DNA of 64,000 nt from Acidobacteria bacterium Mor1 (lineage in GTDB: Bacteria; Acidobacteriota; Polarisedimenticolia; Polarisedimenticolales; Polarisedimenticolaceae). Made by a program: the position numbers and the translations under genes. The notes beneath the pieces were generated by a model that worked only from the letters and a program-made list of their open reading frames with translations, ran no database searches and was not told the DNA's origin. Position 1 is the first letter of the stretch, and every line of letters starts with the position of its first letter. Where the stretch lies: NCBI GenBank assembly GCA_001664505.1, contig CP011806.1:5082830-5146829 (forward strand), read 5' to 3'. Positions 9,525 through 18,595 of the stretch are shown here, in pieces.

Positions 9525-11558
9525 TCAGGGGAGGTTCGCGTCCCGCTGGGGCTCGGCCCCCGGGGTCGTTTGCCAGGTGCCGCAGGAGGCCGACAGCCGG
9601 ATCAGGTACCAGAAGCCCTGGCCCGGTTCGGGCTGGTCACCGTCAATCGAGAGTTCGGTGGCCCCGATCAGTTCGCCCTGGTCGAAGGTCTCGTAGGCCG
9701 GCAGACCCTTCAGTTCTCCGCGAACGAAGAGCACGTCGTCGGAGACCGGCCACAGCAAGCGTCCCTTGTCGGCCGCCGAGATCGGACCGGGGAAAGGGGC
9801 CGGCCCCTGGTCCGGATTGGCGGCGTCGGGGCAGTTGTCGCAGGCGCTGCCGACGCCGTCCAGGTCCTCGTCTTCCTGATCCACGTTGGGGACCTCGGGG
9901 CAATTGTCGGCGTGGTCCGGCGTGAAGTCGCCGTCACTGTCTTCGCCGGCGGGAGCGCAGGCGCCGGCGTCCTGGTCCGGGTTGACCTGCTGCGGGCAGT
10001 TGTCGCACGCATCTCCCAGGGTGTCTCCGTCTCCATCCAGCTGGGCCGGGTTTGCTGTCTCGACGCAGTTGTCGCAGGCGTCTCCCCGGCCGTCGCCGTC
10101 CACGTCGTTCTGTTCAAGGTTCGGCGTGAACGGGCAGTTGTCCTCGGCATCGCTGAAACCATCGCCGTCGCTGTCGTCCGGGGCTTCGTCGACCAGGCCG
10201 TCGCAGTCGTTGTCCAGTCCGTCGGGGAGCTCCCGTTCAGGCGTTTGCTGGGGTTCGCTCTGGATGCTCCAGGTGCCCTGACGGCAAAGGGCGAGGCCGC
10301 TGACGCAGATCCCGGTGTCGGAGCCGACGGTGCGGGTGAATTCGTCGACTGCGCCGTCGCAGTCGTTGTCCAGGCCGTCGCACAGCTCTTCGGCGCCGCT
10401 ATGGATCGCCGGATCGAGCGGCGCGCAATCGGTGCTGTCCGGGTCGCCGTCTCCGTCGTCGTCCTCCTGGTTCAGGTCCTCGACGCCGTCTCCGTCGGGG
10501 TCGGAGTAGTAGGGGCAGTCATCGGGGCAGGTCAGGTAGCTCTCGGAGCTGTTGCACACGCCGTTGCCGCAGGTGCTCTGGAGCAGGGCCAGATCCTGGG
10601 CGCTACCTACTGCGGAGCCCTGGTGTTCGGCCAGGATCGGCGAGAGACTCAGGCGATCGGGGATCTCCTTGAGGATGTTCAGCCCGAAGGAGACGATCTG
10701 CGGGTTGTGGGGCGGCAGCACATCGATGCGCTTGGACCAGATCCAGCGTTCGTCGTCGGTCGGAGGCAGCTCGCCGGGCTCACCGGGCCCGGTCAACTCG
10801 AACTCCGCTCGCGGAAACTCGGGAGCGAAGTACTGGGCGTCGAAGTCGGTCTGCAGCAGCACGTCGAACAGCGGCTCGGGCCCGCGGTTCTCGACCAGCA
10901 GCTCGACCTGATGGAAGAGGTTTTCCTTCGTCAGGTAGCCGGGGAGGAGCTTGATGAAGATGTTGCCCGGGTTGTATTCGAAGTAGAGGGTCGAGTGGTA
11001 GACGTCGGTGTCGAACCACTCGATGATCTTCCCGCCGCCGAAGCTGGAGGAGCTGCCGGTGTGAGGCTTGCTCTCCTGGGTCGGGTCGCTGCTGCCGAAG
11101 GGCAGCCGGGCGGTCGTTTCGTAGATGCCGATCCTTCGGGCGCTGGGCGCGCCGTCGAGCAGCAGCATCGGGTTGAAGCGAATGCCGGCGACGCTTCCGC
11201 CGTTGTCGCCGAAGATCGCCGTCGAGTACTCCTGGCGCACGTTGCGCACCTGGCCGCCCGAGAAACTGATGGTCGGCGTCGCGCCCGGAGCGTAGGGCGT
11301 GCCGTCCACCTCGATCGTCGAGTAGGGAGTGCGATCGAGTTGCACGGTGCGGCCGCCGAGGGTGCGGTTGCGCAGCCTGTAGTCGACGGTGACGCTCGCG
11401 GTGTTGCTGGAGATCCACTGGATCTCGGTCTTCATCTCGTCGATCACGATCGGTCCGTCGTAGAAGGGCAGCACCGTGGCGTGGGCTCCCGTTGCCGTGA
11501 GCAACATCAGGGCGAGGCCGGCGAGGAGGACGGGGAAACGGTTGATCTGCAAATTCAT
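9525..11558 (-). CDS. Secreted calcium-binding protein with MopE-like and TSP3 repeats
   Basis: The protein has 677 residues with a signal peptide ending in AHA. The first 300 residues are a beta-rich domain I do not recognise. Around residue 330 comes a Cys motif ([20 protein letters not shown]), seen in many secreted proteins. Residues 350-590 hold two MopE-type motifs ([13 protein letters not shown]) and several thrombospondin type 3 repeats (DxDGDGxGDxCDNCP), which bind calcium through their Asp ladders. The C-terminal 90 residues end in [18 protein letters not shown] and RDANLP, resembling endings of other secreted proteins here. The gene is 21 bases downstream of the transglutaminase-like gene and has its own GAGGAA ribosome site. 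The role is unknown; surface or matrix attachment is plausible. Confidence 0.85.
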   Translation of the reverse strand: MNLQINRFPVLLAGLALMLLTATGAHATVLPFYDGPIVIDEMKTEIQWISSNTASVTVDYRLRNRTLGGRTVQLDRTPYSTIEVDGTPYAPGATPTISFSGGQVRNVRQEYSTAIFGDNGGSVAGIRFNPMLLLDGAPSARRIGIYETTARLPFGSSDPTQESKPHTGSSSSFGGGKIIEWFDTDVYHSTLYFEYNPGNIFIKLLPGYLTKENLFHQVELLVENRGPEPLFDVLLQTDFDAQYFAPEFPRAEFELTGPGEPGELPPTDDERWIWSKRIDVLPPHNPQIVSFGLNILKEIPDRLSLSPILAEHQGSAVGSAQDLALLQSTCGNGVCNSSESYLTCPDDCPYYSDPDGDGVEDLNQEDDDGDGDPDSTDCAPLDPAIHSGAEELCDGLDNDCDGAVDEFTRTVGSDTGICVSGLALCRQGTWSIQSEPQQTPERELPDGLDNDCDGLVDEAPDDSDGDGFSDAEDNCPFTPNLEQNDVDGDGRGDACDNCVETANPAQLDGDGDTLGDACDNCPQQVNPDQDAGACAPAGEDSDGDFTPDHADNCPEVPNVDQEDEDLDGVGSACDNCPDAANPDQGPAPFPGPISAADKGRLLWPVSDDVLFVRGELKGLPAYETFDQGELIGATELSIDGDQPEPGQGFWYLIRLSASCGTWQTTPGAEPQRDANLP

Positions 11559-11579
11559 CGTCGTGCTTCCTCGCTCGGG

Positions 11580-12686
11580 TTACGGACAGGTGTCCTGGTA
11601 GTAGGTGTGGTAGTTCCAGGTGGTGGGGCAGTCGACCTTGGGCCCGGGCGATAGCGGCCCGTCGGGCGGGTAGTTGTGGGTGAAGTCCCCGGCGTCGTTT
11701 CCGGCATCGGGCTCGCGGGGTCCGTAGACGTAGTTCCAGTTGTTCTCGGTCTCGTGCATCGAGGTGGTGTGGGTCGCGAGCCAGGCGTCCATGGTGCCGT
11801 AGTCCATCAGCCGGTATTTCCCCTGGTAGAGGACGATGTTGTATTCGTGGAGGCCCGGGGACTTGAGGTCGATGGCGTCCCAGATGCACTTGCTCGAGAT
11901 GCCGATGCGCTTGGCCAGCGCCTGGCGCAGGATGGCGAAGTCGTCGCAGTCGCCGCAGAAGTCGTTGGTGCAGCTGGTGCAGCCCGGGCGGCCGGTGTAG
12001 TTGACGGTGTAGCTGGCGGGGATCGGGAAATCCCAGCCGGGGTTGTAGCCCAGGTTGTTGACGGTGTTGATGCAGGTCTGGTTGGGGCCGCCGTCGCTGT
12101 CGCTCCGCCAACTCATGTGACGATCGACGTACCAGGCCACCGCCTCGAGGATGCTGTCGCTGTCGCGATACTGGCCGACCAGCTTGCGCTCCTCGTCGGC
12201 GAACTCGAACAGGGTGTCGTAGGCCCGCACCAGCAGTTGGTCGTCCTGGAGTTGGAGCAGCCGCGGCCCGACCTGCTCCGGGGTCTGAGTCGGTACCGCG
12301 ATCGGCCAGTAGGTGCTGGTCCAGGGGTCGATACACTCGACGCACTGGGCCGGGCAGTTCCCTCCGCAGTCGACCCCCTGTTCCGAGCCGTTCTGCTTGC
12401 CGTCCTCGCAGTTGCCCGGAAGGATCAGCGTCTCGACCACGCCCAGGGTCGCCTCGTCGATCAGGCCGACGGTACTCCGGCAGATGCCGTCGACGGCGCG
12501 CTGGGTGTAGCCGCCGCTCGCCGAGTCGAACTCGGCGATCACGTCGCGGCTGACGCAGTAGTCCGTTCCGGTCTCGGTCGGGTGGCGGAACTCGGCGGCG
12601 TGGACCGAGGCTGCAAAGGCGATCAGCGCCAGGATCGTGAGCCGGCGGGGCAATCGTTCGGGGTGGGTCGCGGGGAAGCGGTGCAT
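11580..12686 (-). CDS. Secreted transglutaminase-like protein
   Basis: The protein has 368 residues with a signal peptide ending in VHA. I start at ATG 12686, preceded by AGGAGG; a longer in-frame start adds 23 unlikely residues. A Cys-rich segment (CEDGKQNGSEQGVDCGGNC) precedes the catalytic domain. The papain-like triad is readable as Cys247 (FCGDCDDFAILRQALAKR), His280 (LHEYNIVLYQGKYR) and Asp295 (LMDYGTMD). The family includes transglutaminases and proteases. A fully secreted, disulfide-rich member paired with a calcium-binding partner could crosslink or cleave extracellular protein; this is inference. First gene of a two-gene operon. Confidence 0.75.
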   Translation of the reverse strand: MHRFPATHPERLPRRLTILALIAFAASVHAAEFRHPTETGTDYCVSRDVIAEFDSASGGYTQRAVDGICRSTVGLIDEATLGVVETLILPGNCEDGKQNGSEQGVDCGGNCPAQCVECIDPWTSTYWPIAVPTQTPEQVGPRLLQLQDDQLLVRAYDTLFEFADEERKLVGQYRDSDSILEAVAWYVDRHMSWRSDSDGGPNQTCINTVNNLGYNPGWDFPIPASYTVNYTGRPGCTSCTNDFCGDCDDFAILRQALAKRIGISSKCIWDAIDLKSPGLHEYNIVLYQGKYRLMDYGTMDAWLATHTTSMHETENNWNYVYGPREPDAGNDAGDFTHNYPPDGPLSPGPKVDCPTTWNYHTYYQDTCP

Positions 12687-12938
12687 GGATCCTCCTGTTG
12701 TCGGACCGGACCGGTCGAGCCGGGCCAGGGGAAGCAAGACGACGTCCGTCGCCATCAGGGGACATGCGTGTGGCTTAAGTTTCCTGTTTTGAGCGGGTTG
12801 TGCCGGCGCGCAGAAGGGTGTGGAGTGGTTGGCCGGCCGGCTGCAGCGGGCGCAACAGGTCGATTCGCGCTACCCTGAACCGGTCGAATCCCGACCCCCG
12901 GCCGCGTCCGACGGCCGCAGAACCCAAGGTGACATCCG

Positions 12939-14549
12939 ATGATCGCGACCGAGAACCTGACCCTCAGCTACGGCAAGCGCACCCTGTTCGAGGATGTGAA
13001 CCTCAAGTTCACCCCAGGACACTGTTACGGCGTGATCGGCGCCAACGGCGCAGGCAAGTCGACCTTGCTCAAGATCCTCTCGGGTGAGATCGACTCGACC
13101 TCCGGCAAGGTGGTCGTGCCGCAGGGCCTGCGCATGAGCGTGCTCAAGCAGGACCACTTCGCCTACAACGACGACGACGCCTTGACCGCGGTGCTCAAGG
13201 GTCACGAGCGGCTCTACCGGGTCATGACCGAGAAGGACGAGATCTACCAGAAGCCGGATTTCGGCGATGAAGACGGCGTGCGCGCCGCCGAGCTCGAGAC
13301 CGAGTTCGCCGACCTCAACGGTTGGGAAGCCGAATCCCAGGCGGGGGAGCTGCTCTGCGGCCTGGGGATTCCCGTCGATCGCCACCGCACCTTGATCAAG
13401 GACCTGGACGACAGCGACCGGGTCCGGGTGCTGCTGGCCCAGGCGGTCTTCGGCGAGCCGGACATCCTGCTGCTCGATGAGCCGACGAACCACCTCGACG
13501 TCGACTCGATCCTGTGGCTCGAGGAGTTCCTGATCGGCTTCCAGAGCACCGTCGTGGTGGTCTCCCACGATCGCCACTTCCTGAACCGGGTTTGCACCCA
13601 CACCGCGGACATCGACTTCAAGAAGATTCAGGTCTACACCGGGAACTACGACTTCTGGAAAGCCGCCAGTGAGCTGGCCCTCAAGCACCGCCGGGCCAGC
13701 GAAGCCAAGGCCGAAGAAAAGGCCAAGGAGCTCAAGGAGTTCATCCGCCGCTTCAGCGCCAACGCCTCGAAGTCGAAACAGGCCACCGCCCGCAAGAAAA
13801 TGTTGGGCAAGCTCAACGTCGAGCAGTTCAACCCCTCCAATCGCAAGTACCCCCACGTGGTGTTCTCTCCGGAGAAACTGCACAGCAAGGGTGTGCTGGA
13901 GATCGACGGCCTCGCCGCCTCGGCCGGCGGCGAGAAGGTCTTCGAGGACTTCCGCCTGATGGTGACCCAGGGCGAGCGTATCGCCGTGGTGTCCCAGAAC
14001 TCGTTGGCCACCACCGCGCTGCTCGAGATCCTCGGTGAGGCCCAGGAGCCCGACGCCGGTGAGGTCCGCTGGGGCAGCACCGTCAAGCGAGCCTACCTGC
14101 CCAAGGACCACGGCCACCTGTTCGAGGTCGACCTCAACCTGATCGACTGGTTGCGCCAGTACAGCCACGACAAGGAAGAGGGCTTCGTCCGCGGGTTCCT
14201 CGGACGCATGTTGTTCACCGGTGAGGAAACCCTGAAGAAGGCCAACGTCCTCTCGGGTGGGGAGAAAGTGCGCTGCATGATCTCGCGGATGATGCTGCGG
14301 GAGCCCCAGTGCATGGTGCTCGACGGTCCGACCAACCACCTGGACCTGGAGTCGATCACTTCCCTGAACAACGCCCTGATGAAGTACCAGGGCACGCTGA
14401 TCTTCGCCTCCCACGATGTCGAGTTCGTCGAGTCCCTGGCGGACCGGGTGCTCGAGATCAAGGACGGCAAGGTCATCGATCATCAGTTCGGCTACAAGGA
14501 GTACCTGCGCCGCCACGTCGAAGAACTCGGCCTGGCGAGCATCGCCTGA
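12939..14549 (+). CDS. ABC-F family ATPase, YbiT-like, with one degenerate ATP site
   Basis: The soluble twin-ATPase protein has 536 residues. Its order and linker (RRFSANASKSKQATARKKML) match E. coli YbiT. NBD1 has Walker A GANGAGKST (34-42), Walker B LLLDEPTNHLD (177-187) and switch His210, but its signature is replaced by LDDSD (156-160). NBD2 keeps the signature LSGGE (438-442) and His492. Its P-loop reads SQNSLATTA (352-360, Lys replaced by Thr358) and its Walker B is VLDGPTNHLD (Gly463 for Glu). The composite site of NBD1 Walker A with the NBD2 signature is therefore intact, and the other site is lost on both faces. ABC-F proteins act on ribosomes. AAGGTGA precedes the ATG. Confidence 0.92.
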   Translation: MIATENLTLSYGKRTLFEDVNLKFTPGHCYGVIGANGAGKSTLLKILSGEIDSTSGKVVVPQGLRMSVLKQDHFAYNDDDALTAVLKGHERLYRVMTEKDEIYQKPDFGDEDGVRAAELETEFADLNGWEAESQAGELLCGLGIPVDRHRTLIKDLDDSDRVRVLLAQAVFGEPDILLLDEPTNHLDVDSILWLEEFLIGFQSTVVVVSHDRHFLNRVCTHTADIDFKKIQVYTGNYDFWKAASELALKHRRASEAKAEEKAKELKEFIRRFSANASKSKQATARKKMLGKLNVEQFNPSNRKYPHVVFSPEKLHSKGVLEIDGLAASAGGEKVFEDFRLMVTQGERIAVVSQNSLATTALLEILGEAQEPDAGEVRWGSTVKRAYLPKDHGHLFEVDLNLIDWLRQYSHDKEEGFVRGFLGRMLFTGEETLKKANVLSGGEKVRCMISRMMLREPQCMVLDGPTNHLDLESITSLNNALMKYQGTLIFASHDVEFVESLADRVLEIKDGKVIDHQFGYKEYLRRHVEELGLASIA

Positions 14550-14569
14550 TCGCCTCGGGCGGGAGATCC

Positions 14570-15232
14570 ATGGGCAAGTTCGAGTGTCAGGTGTGCGGGG
14601 AATCCTTCGACGTTCCCCAGGCAGCTCTCGACAAGTATCCCGGCTGGGTGCCCCGGTATTGCCGGAAGCACTCCCCCTCACGCGGAAAATCCAAGACGGC
14701 TTCCGGCGGCCGCTCCGGCCGCGCGCGCAAGTCCCGGGGCTCCGGCCGCGAGGAGGGGCTGACCCGGGCCGAGGTCCTGGCCAAGTACAGCGACGGCCCC
14801 GGTGACGGTGTGTTCACCGACGGAGGGTCCAGCCCCAACCCGGGGCCCGGCGGCTGGGGCTGGGTCTGGGTTCAGGAGGGGGAGATCCGGGGTGAAGGCC
14901 ACGGCCACGACCCGGACACCACCAACAACCGGATGGAGCTGACCGCGCTGATCTCCGCGTTCGAGGCGCTGCCCGAGGATGCCGATCTGACCGTCTACTC
15001 CGATTCCCGCCTATGCGTCGACACCATTACCAAATGGGCCCCGGGCTGGGAACGCAAGGGCTGGGTCCGTAAGGGCGATCCCCTGAAGAACGTCGACCTG
15101 GTCAAGCGGCTGCTGGCCCTCTACCGGGCCCACCCCGATTGCAGGTTGGAGTGGATTGCCGCCCATTCCGGCTACCGCTGGAACGAGTACGCCGACTCTC
15201 TGGCCACCGCCTGGCGCCGGGACGAAGTCTGA
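14570..15232 (+). CDS. rnhA: Ribonuclease HI with N-terminal zinc-finger-like extension
   Basis: The protein has 220 residues. The C-terminal 145 are type I RNase H, which cleaves RNA in RNA/DNA hybrids. The acidic residues are Asp84 (FTDGGSSPNPGPGGWG), Glu123 (NNRMELTAL), Asp145 (VYSDSRLC) and Asp209 (WNEYADSLA). The first 35 residues hold Cys6, Cys9, Cys31 and His34 (CxxC-x21-CxxH), which suggests a small zinc site. A basic linker rich in Ser, Arg and Gly follows. The added finger and linker may help substrate binding. The gene follows the ABC-F gene by 20 bases and is likely cotranscribed. Confidence 0.92.
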   Translation: MGKFECQVCGESFDVPQAALDKYPGWVPRYCRKHSPSRGKSKTASGGRSGRARKSRGSGREEGLTRAEVLAKYSDGPGDGVFTDGGSSPNPGPGGWGWVWVQEGEIRGEGHGHDPDTTNNRMELTALISAFEALPEDADLTVYSDSRLCVDTITKWAPGWERKGWVRKGDPLKNVDLVKRLLALYRAHPDCRLEWIAAHSGYRWNEYADSLATAWRRDEV

Positions 15233-15256
15233 GCCCTGGGTCCGGGGCGCCCGCCC

Positions 15257-15314
15257 TTGACAGCGCTTTCGCCCGAGGTACTAAATAGGTGCGAGGCCGG
15301 GCGGGTTCGCCCGG
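15257..15314 (+). promoter_or_regulatory. Candidate promoter and leader hairpin of the polysaccharide-export operon
   Basis: A consensus -35 box TTGACA (15257-15262) is followed after 18 bases by CTAAAT (15281-15286), a weak -10 box. Just downstream, CCGGGCG-GGTT-CGCCCGG (15297-15314) can form a 7-bp hairpin in the leader. The AAGGAAA ribosome site lies at 15335-15341. Confidence 0.45.
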
Positions 15315-15345
15315 CGGCGGGTTCCCCCAGCACAAGGAAAAGCAC

Positions 15346-15939
15346 ATGAGCAGCGCGCCTCGACGGCAATTCGTGTCCCTTCTTCGCCTTGCCGTGACGG
15401 CCCTGGCGCTGGCCGCCCTGGCCCTGCCGGCCGTGGCCCAGACCGAGGAGCCCCTCGAGGCCATGGCCGAGTACACCGTGGGTGTCGAGGATCTGCTGGA
15501 AATCCGCGTCTGGGGTGAGACCGAGCTCGGCGCGACCGTTCGGGTCCGGCCCGACGGCAAGATCACCGTGCCGCTGGTCAACGATCTCTACGTCAAAGGA
15601 CGCACCACCGAGGAGATCCGCGCCGATATCAGCGCGAAGCTGGAGAGCTTCGTGCGCAACCCCAACGTGACGGTGATCCTCAACGAGCTGAACAGCTTCA
15701 AGATCTACGTGCTGGGTGAGGTTCAGGCCCAGGGGGTGTTCGCCCTCCAGCGGCCGACGACCATTCTCCAGGCGGTGGCGATCACCGGCGGCCTGACGGT
15801 CTACTCCAAGAAGAGCATCACCCTGATCCGCCGCGCCGGCGGCGAAGAGGTGCGGCTGGTCCTGGATTACAAGCGCATCCTCAAGGGTGAGGATCCGAAC
15901 ATCTTCGTCGAGCCCGGCGATACCCTGATCGTCGAGTAG
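15346..15939 (+). CDS. Wza-like periplasmic polysaccharide export protein
   Basis: The protein has 197 residues with a signal peptide ending in AVA. The export domain begins YTVGVEDLLEIRVWGE and continues RVRPDGKITVPLVNDLYVKG, the signature of polysaccharide export (PES) proteins. A single SLBB-like domain follows (KIYVLGEVQAQGVFALQRPT to NIFVEPGDTLIVE). The protein is short: E. coli Wza has about 380 residues and an amphipathic outer-membrane helix, neither seen here. The predicted beta-barrel protein six bases downstream may provide the outer-membrane pore. No glycosyltransferase or polysaccharide co-polymerase gene lies in the window. Confidence 0.85.
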   Translation: MSSAPRRQFVSLLRLAVTALALAALALPAVAQTEEPLEAMAEYTVGVEDLLEIRVWGETELGATVRVRPDGKITVPLVNDLYVKGRTTEEIRADISAKLESFVRNPNVTVILNELNSFKIYVLGEVQAQGVFALQRPTTILQAVAITGGLTVYSKKSITLIRRAGGEEVRLVLDYKRILKGEDPNIFVEPGDTLIVE

Positions 15940-15945
15940 CGCGCC

Positions 15946-17253
15946 ATGGTCACGCAACGCCTGTACCGGATCCTCGGGGTCTGCCTGGTCATCCTCGCTG
16001 CGGCGGCGACGCCGGCCCTGGCCGAGCGGGAGTGGGAGTTCAAGCCCACCGCCGGCACCGAGATGATCTACAACAGCAACGTTCGTTTCAACGACAACAC
16101 CGGAGCCGATCAAACCCAGGACGACGCGATCTCCCGGGTCAACCTCAGCCTCCCGCTGCTGCGGACCTGGCGCAAGGGCTCGATGCTCCTGGCCTACAAC
16201 CCCGGCTACGAGCGCTTCTGGACCGAGCGCGAGTTCGACAACGTCGTGCATCAGGTCAACGCCTCGATCAGCGCCAACCCGAGTTTCCGTAGCGCCTTTT
16301 CGCTCTCGATGAGCTACCTGGATTCCCAGGAGCAGGGTCTCGTGCGCAACCTGGAGCTCGACGACCAGGATCCCGATCCGTTCGTCTCCCAGCGCACCGA
16401 GCGCAAGCTGTTCGACGCGACCCTGGGCTACACCCAGGACCTGGGCACCCGCTGGCGGCTCAGCACCTCGGTCAACGGTCTGCGTTCCAGCTTCGATCAG
16501 ATCGACGACGAAGAGGCCACCACGCCCACCGATCCGGCGTTGGTCGGCCTCCAGACCGAAGACCGCGAGGGATACGGCGGCGCCGTCGGGCTCTCGCTGC
16601 TGACCCGTGACGGCTCTTCCTACGGGCTTCGCTTCGGCTATCAGGAGTTCGATCTGGACATCCGGGGCGACGGCGAGATCCAGTCGGTGGCCTTCACCAT
16701 GGATACCGACGTGGGGCGGACCGGGTCGGTGTCGCTGCGGGTCGGTGGCTTCTTCCGCGACTTCAACAACCTGGTCGTCGACCCCAACGACCCGATGGCG
16801 GCGCCGATGCTGGTCTCCGGCGAGGAGGACGGCCTGCAGGTCAGCTTCACCGCCGAGAACACCTGGCAGAAGGTGATCATGCGCCTGCGGGCCGATCGCC
16901 GGGCCAGTCTGGGCGGAGCCATCGAGGGCACGTCGGTCAACACCATCCTCGGCTTCGTGCTCGCCAGCAACAACTCCCTGGTCTGGAACTGGAACACCAC
17001 CGCCCGCTGGGCGCTGCGCGACCCGACCGATCCGCCCGAGGGAGCGACGGGGCTCCAGCCCGAGGTCACGACCTACGCCATCGGGGGGTCGCTCAGCCGC
17101 AGTCTCGGCCGCTACACCGACCTGAGCCTGCGGGCGGACTACATCGACCAGACCGCCGAGGGTGTGCTGCTGACCAGCGACCTGGTCGGCGATGCTTCGT
17201 TCTACAGCGTCTCCACCGGTTTCATCTTCTACCTCAAGGGCAAGGAAGAGTAA
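15946..17253 (+). CDS. Outer membrane beta-barrel protein, partner of the export protein
   Basis: The protein has 435 residues with a signal peptide ending in ALA. The mature part is made of alternating polar and hydrophobic strands with aromatic girdle residues (ERKLFDATLGYTQDLGTRWR, SSYGLRFGYQEFDLDIRG) and ends in a barrel-like strand, FYSVSTGFIFYLKGKEE. This pattern is typical of exopolysaccharide-associated barrels found next to Wza-like genes. Six bases separate it from the upstream stop, so the two are cotranscribed. The classification rests on pattern and context, not on a named motif. Confidence 0.75.
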   Translation: MVTQRLYRILGVCLVILAAAATPALAEREWEFKPTAGTEMIYNSNVRFNDNTGADQTQDDAISRVNLSLPLLRTWRKGSMLLAYNPGYERFWTEREFDNVVHQVNASISANPSFRSAFSLSMSYLDSQEQGLVRNLELDDQDPDPFVSQRTERKLFDATLGYTQDLGTRWRLSTSVNGLRSSFDQIDDEEATTPTDPALVGLQTEDREGYGGAVGLSLLTRDGSSYGLRFGYQEFDLDIRGDGEIQSVAFTMDTDVGRTGSVSLRVGGFFRDFNNLVVDPNDPMAAPMLVSGEEDGLQVSFTAENTWQKVIMRLRADRRASLGGAIEGTSVNTILGFVLASNNSLVWNWNTTARWALRDPTDPPEGATGLQPEVTTYAIGGSLSRSLGRYTDLSLRADYIDQTAEGVLLTSDLVGDASFYSVSTGFIFYLKGKEE

Positions 17254-17262
17254 GCCGGCTCC

Positions 17263-17604
17263 ATGGCTCGGACCGTCTACTCCTCGGAGCACGGCAGCGT
17301 CTGCCCCCGCTGCGGGCATCCCCAGGCTCGCTGCGCCTGTTCCCGTAGTGCCGGGCCGGGCTTCGATGCGTCGAAGCCGGTGGTCGTCCGCCGGGAGACC
17401 AAGGGGCGCAAGGGTAAGGGGGTGACCCTCGTCGAGAACGTCCCCCTGGCCGGCGGCGAGCTCAAGAGCTTCGCCAAGCAGCTCAAGCAGCGCTGCGGTT
17501 CCGGCGGCACCCTCAAGGACGGCGTGATCGAGATCCAGGGAGAGCACCGGGATGCCCTGGCCGAACTGGTCGAGGCCCGCGGCTGGAAGGTGCGGAAGGG
17601 CTGA
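17263..17604 (+). CDS. yciH: SUI1/eIF1-like translation factor YciH
   Basis: The protein has 113 residues. The C-terminal SUI1 domain contains KGRKGKGVTLVENVPL, LKSFAKQLKQRCGSGGTLKD and GVIEIQGEHRDAL, as in bacterial YciH and archaeal aIF1. The N-terminus carries a CxxC-x6-CxC set (VCPRCGHPQARCAC) that could bind zinc. YciH is thought to affect start-site fidelity in bacteria. The gene is nine bases after the barrel gene, so it may be the last gene of that transcript despite an unrelated function. Confidence 0.92.
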   Translation: MARTVYSSEHGSVCPRCGHPQARCACSRSAGPGFDASKPVVVRRETKGRKGKGVTLVENVPLAGGELKSFAKQLKQRCGSGGTLKDGVIEIQGEHRDALAELVEARGWKVRKG

Positions 17605-17612
17605 ACGCCGGG

Positions 17613-18428
17613 TCAGGGTGCTTCGACGGCCCGCAGCTGGCGCGGATCGCGCAACACGATCTGGGGCCGCCCGTTGTAGATCTCGAGGGTTCCGGTCACG
17701 CAGACATCCCGATCGGCGAATCGCTCCTCGGGCCGGCCGAAGCGATCACGGTCGGCGTTCCAGATCACCAGGCTCAGCGTCTGGTTCGGATGGGGATGCC
17801 CCAGGTTGAGGAAGGTCGGGCGCCCCTGGCCGAGGTAGCGTGCCGAGGCGACCGGACCGCAGACCTCGACATGTTCATCGATGTGTTGCTCTACGTCGGC
17901 GAGGGCGATGGGGGTTGCTTCCCTTGGAGCCCAGAGGCCGAGCCCGGCCTCCCGGGCTTCGCGTTCCAGCTGGCGGAAGCGGTCGGCCCTGGAAAAGGGG
18001 AAGCGGGTATACGCCTTGGCGTAACCCAGGCGCAGTAGCCGGGCGTTGAGCGACTCGCCGGCCTCTCCCTCCGCCACATCTTCGAGAAACACGTAGCGCA
18101 GAGCTCGCCCGTAGGCGTCCCGGGTATCCCCTTCGGGGTCGGTCTCCAGCCGCACCCGGCGGCCGCCGACCAGGGACTGGGCGATGGCCAGCGACTCCGA
18201 GGCCATGCGCTCGGCTTCGCCGTTCCGTCCGCGGAGTTCCGGAGCGTCGATGCCGAGCAGACGCACGGCCTCTTCCCTGTCGCCCAGCTCCACCCGGATC
18301 GTGTCGCCGTCGATCACGGCGGTGACCTTGCCGCGCTCACCCTCTCCGGCAGAACCAAGGCAGCCCCAGAGGCCCATCGCCGCCAGGCAAAGCGCCGTTG
18401 CGGCCGGCAATCCTCGACGAAATCTCAT
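17613..18428 (-). CDS. Thermonuclease-like lipoprotein with C-terminal OB-fold
   Basis: The protein has 271 residues starting at ATG 18428; a longer frame upstream lacks a signal peptide. The leader ends in GLWGC, so Cys23 may be lipidated, although Trp at -2 is unusual. The staphylococcal nuclease domain shows VIDGDTIRVELGD, the Arg/Asp loop VRLLGIDAPELRG, and AYGRALRYVFLED. From about residue 190, a second beta domain (HVEVCGPVASARYLG, TFLNLG, VCVTGTLEIYNGRPQIVLRD) looks like a nucleic-acid-binding OB-fold. The protein probably degrades extracellular or periplasmic nucleic acid. It is convergent with yciH. Confidence 0.82.
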   Translation of the reverse strand: MRFRRGLPAATALCLAAMGLWGCLGSAGEGERGKVTAVIDGDTIRVELGDREEAVRLLGIDAPELRGRNGEAERMASESLAIAQSLVGGRRVRLETDPEGDTRDAYGRALRYVFLEDVAEGEAGESLNARLLRLGYAKAYTRFPFSRADRFRQLEREAREAGLGLWAPREATPIALADVEQHIDEHVEVCGPVASARYLGQGRPTFLNLGHPHPNQTLSLVIWNADRDRFGRPEERFADRDVCVTGTLEIYNGRPQIVLRDPRQLRAVEAP

Positions 18429-18595
18429 GCCCGCATCGTGCCACGCAGCAGCCGGTCCCGGCCAGAGGGAGCCGGACCCGATCGGTTCGCAGGACGAAAC
18501 GGGCCGTCGAAAAAAAATCCTCCGATCGGGAACCTCCCGGCCCGGCCGGTGTCCATGGCTCCACAAGGCGGGTGGAGCCCGCCTCAGGAGGCCCG

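Noticed and set aside
12882..12892. GGTCGAATCCC, like the T-arm of a tRNA
   Set aside because: No acceptor or anticodon stem can be built around it.
15172..17547. A minus-strand open frame of 791 codons across the export and barrel genes
   Set aside because: It runs across several well-supported plus-strand genes and has no recognisable domain.
18480..18595. Run of eight A residues with nearby dyads before the RnfD-like gene, considered as a minus-strand terminator
   Set aside because: No minus-strand gene ends there; the nearest minus-strand gene starts on the other side at 18428.
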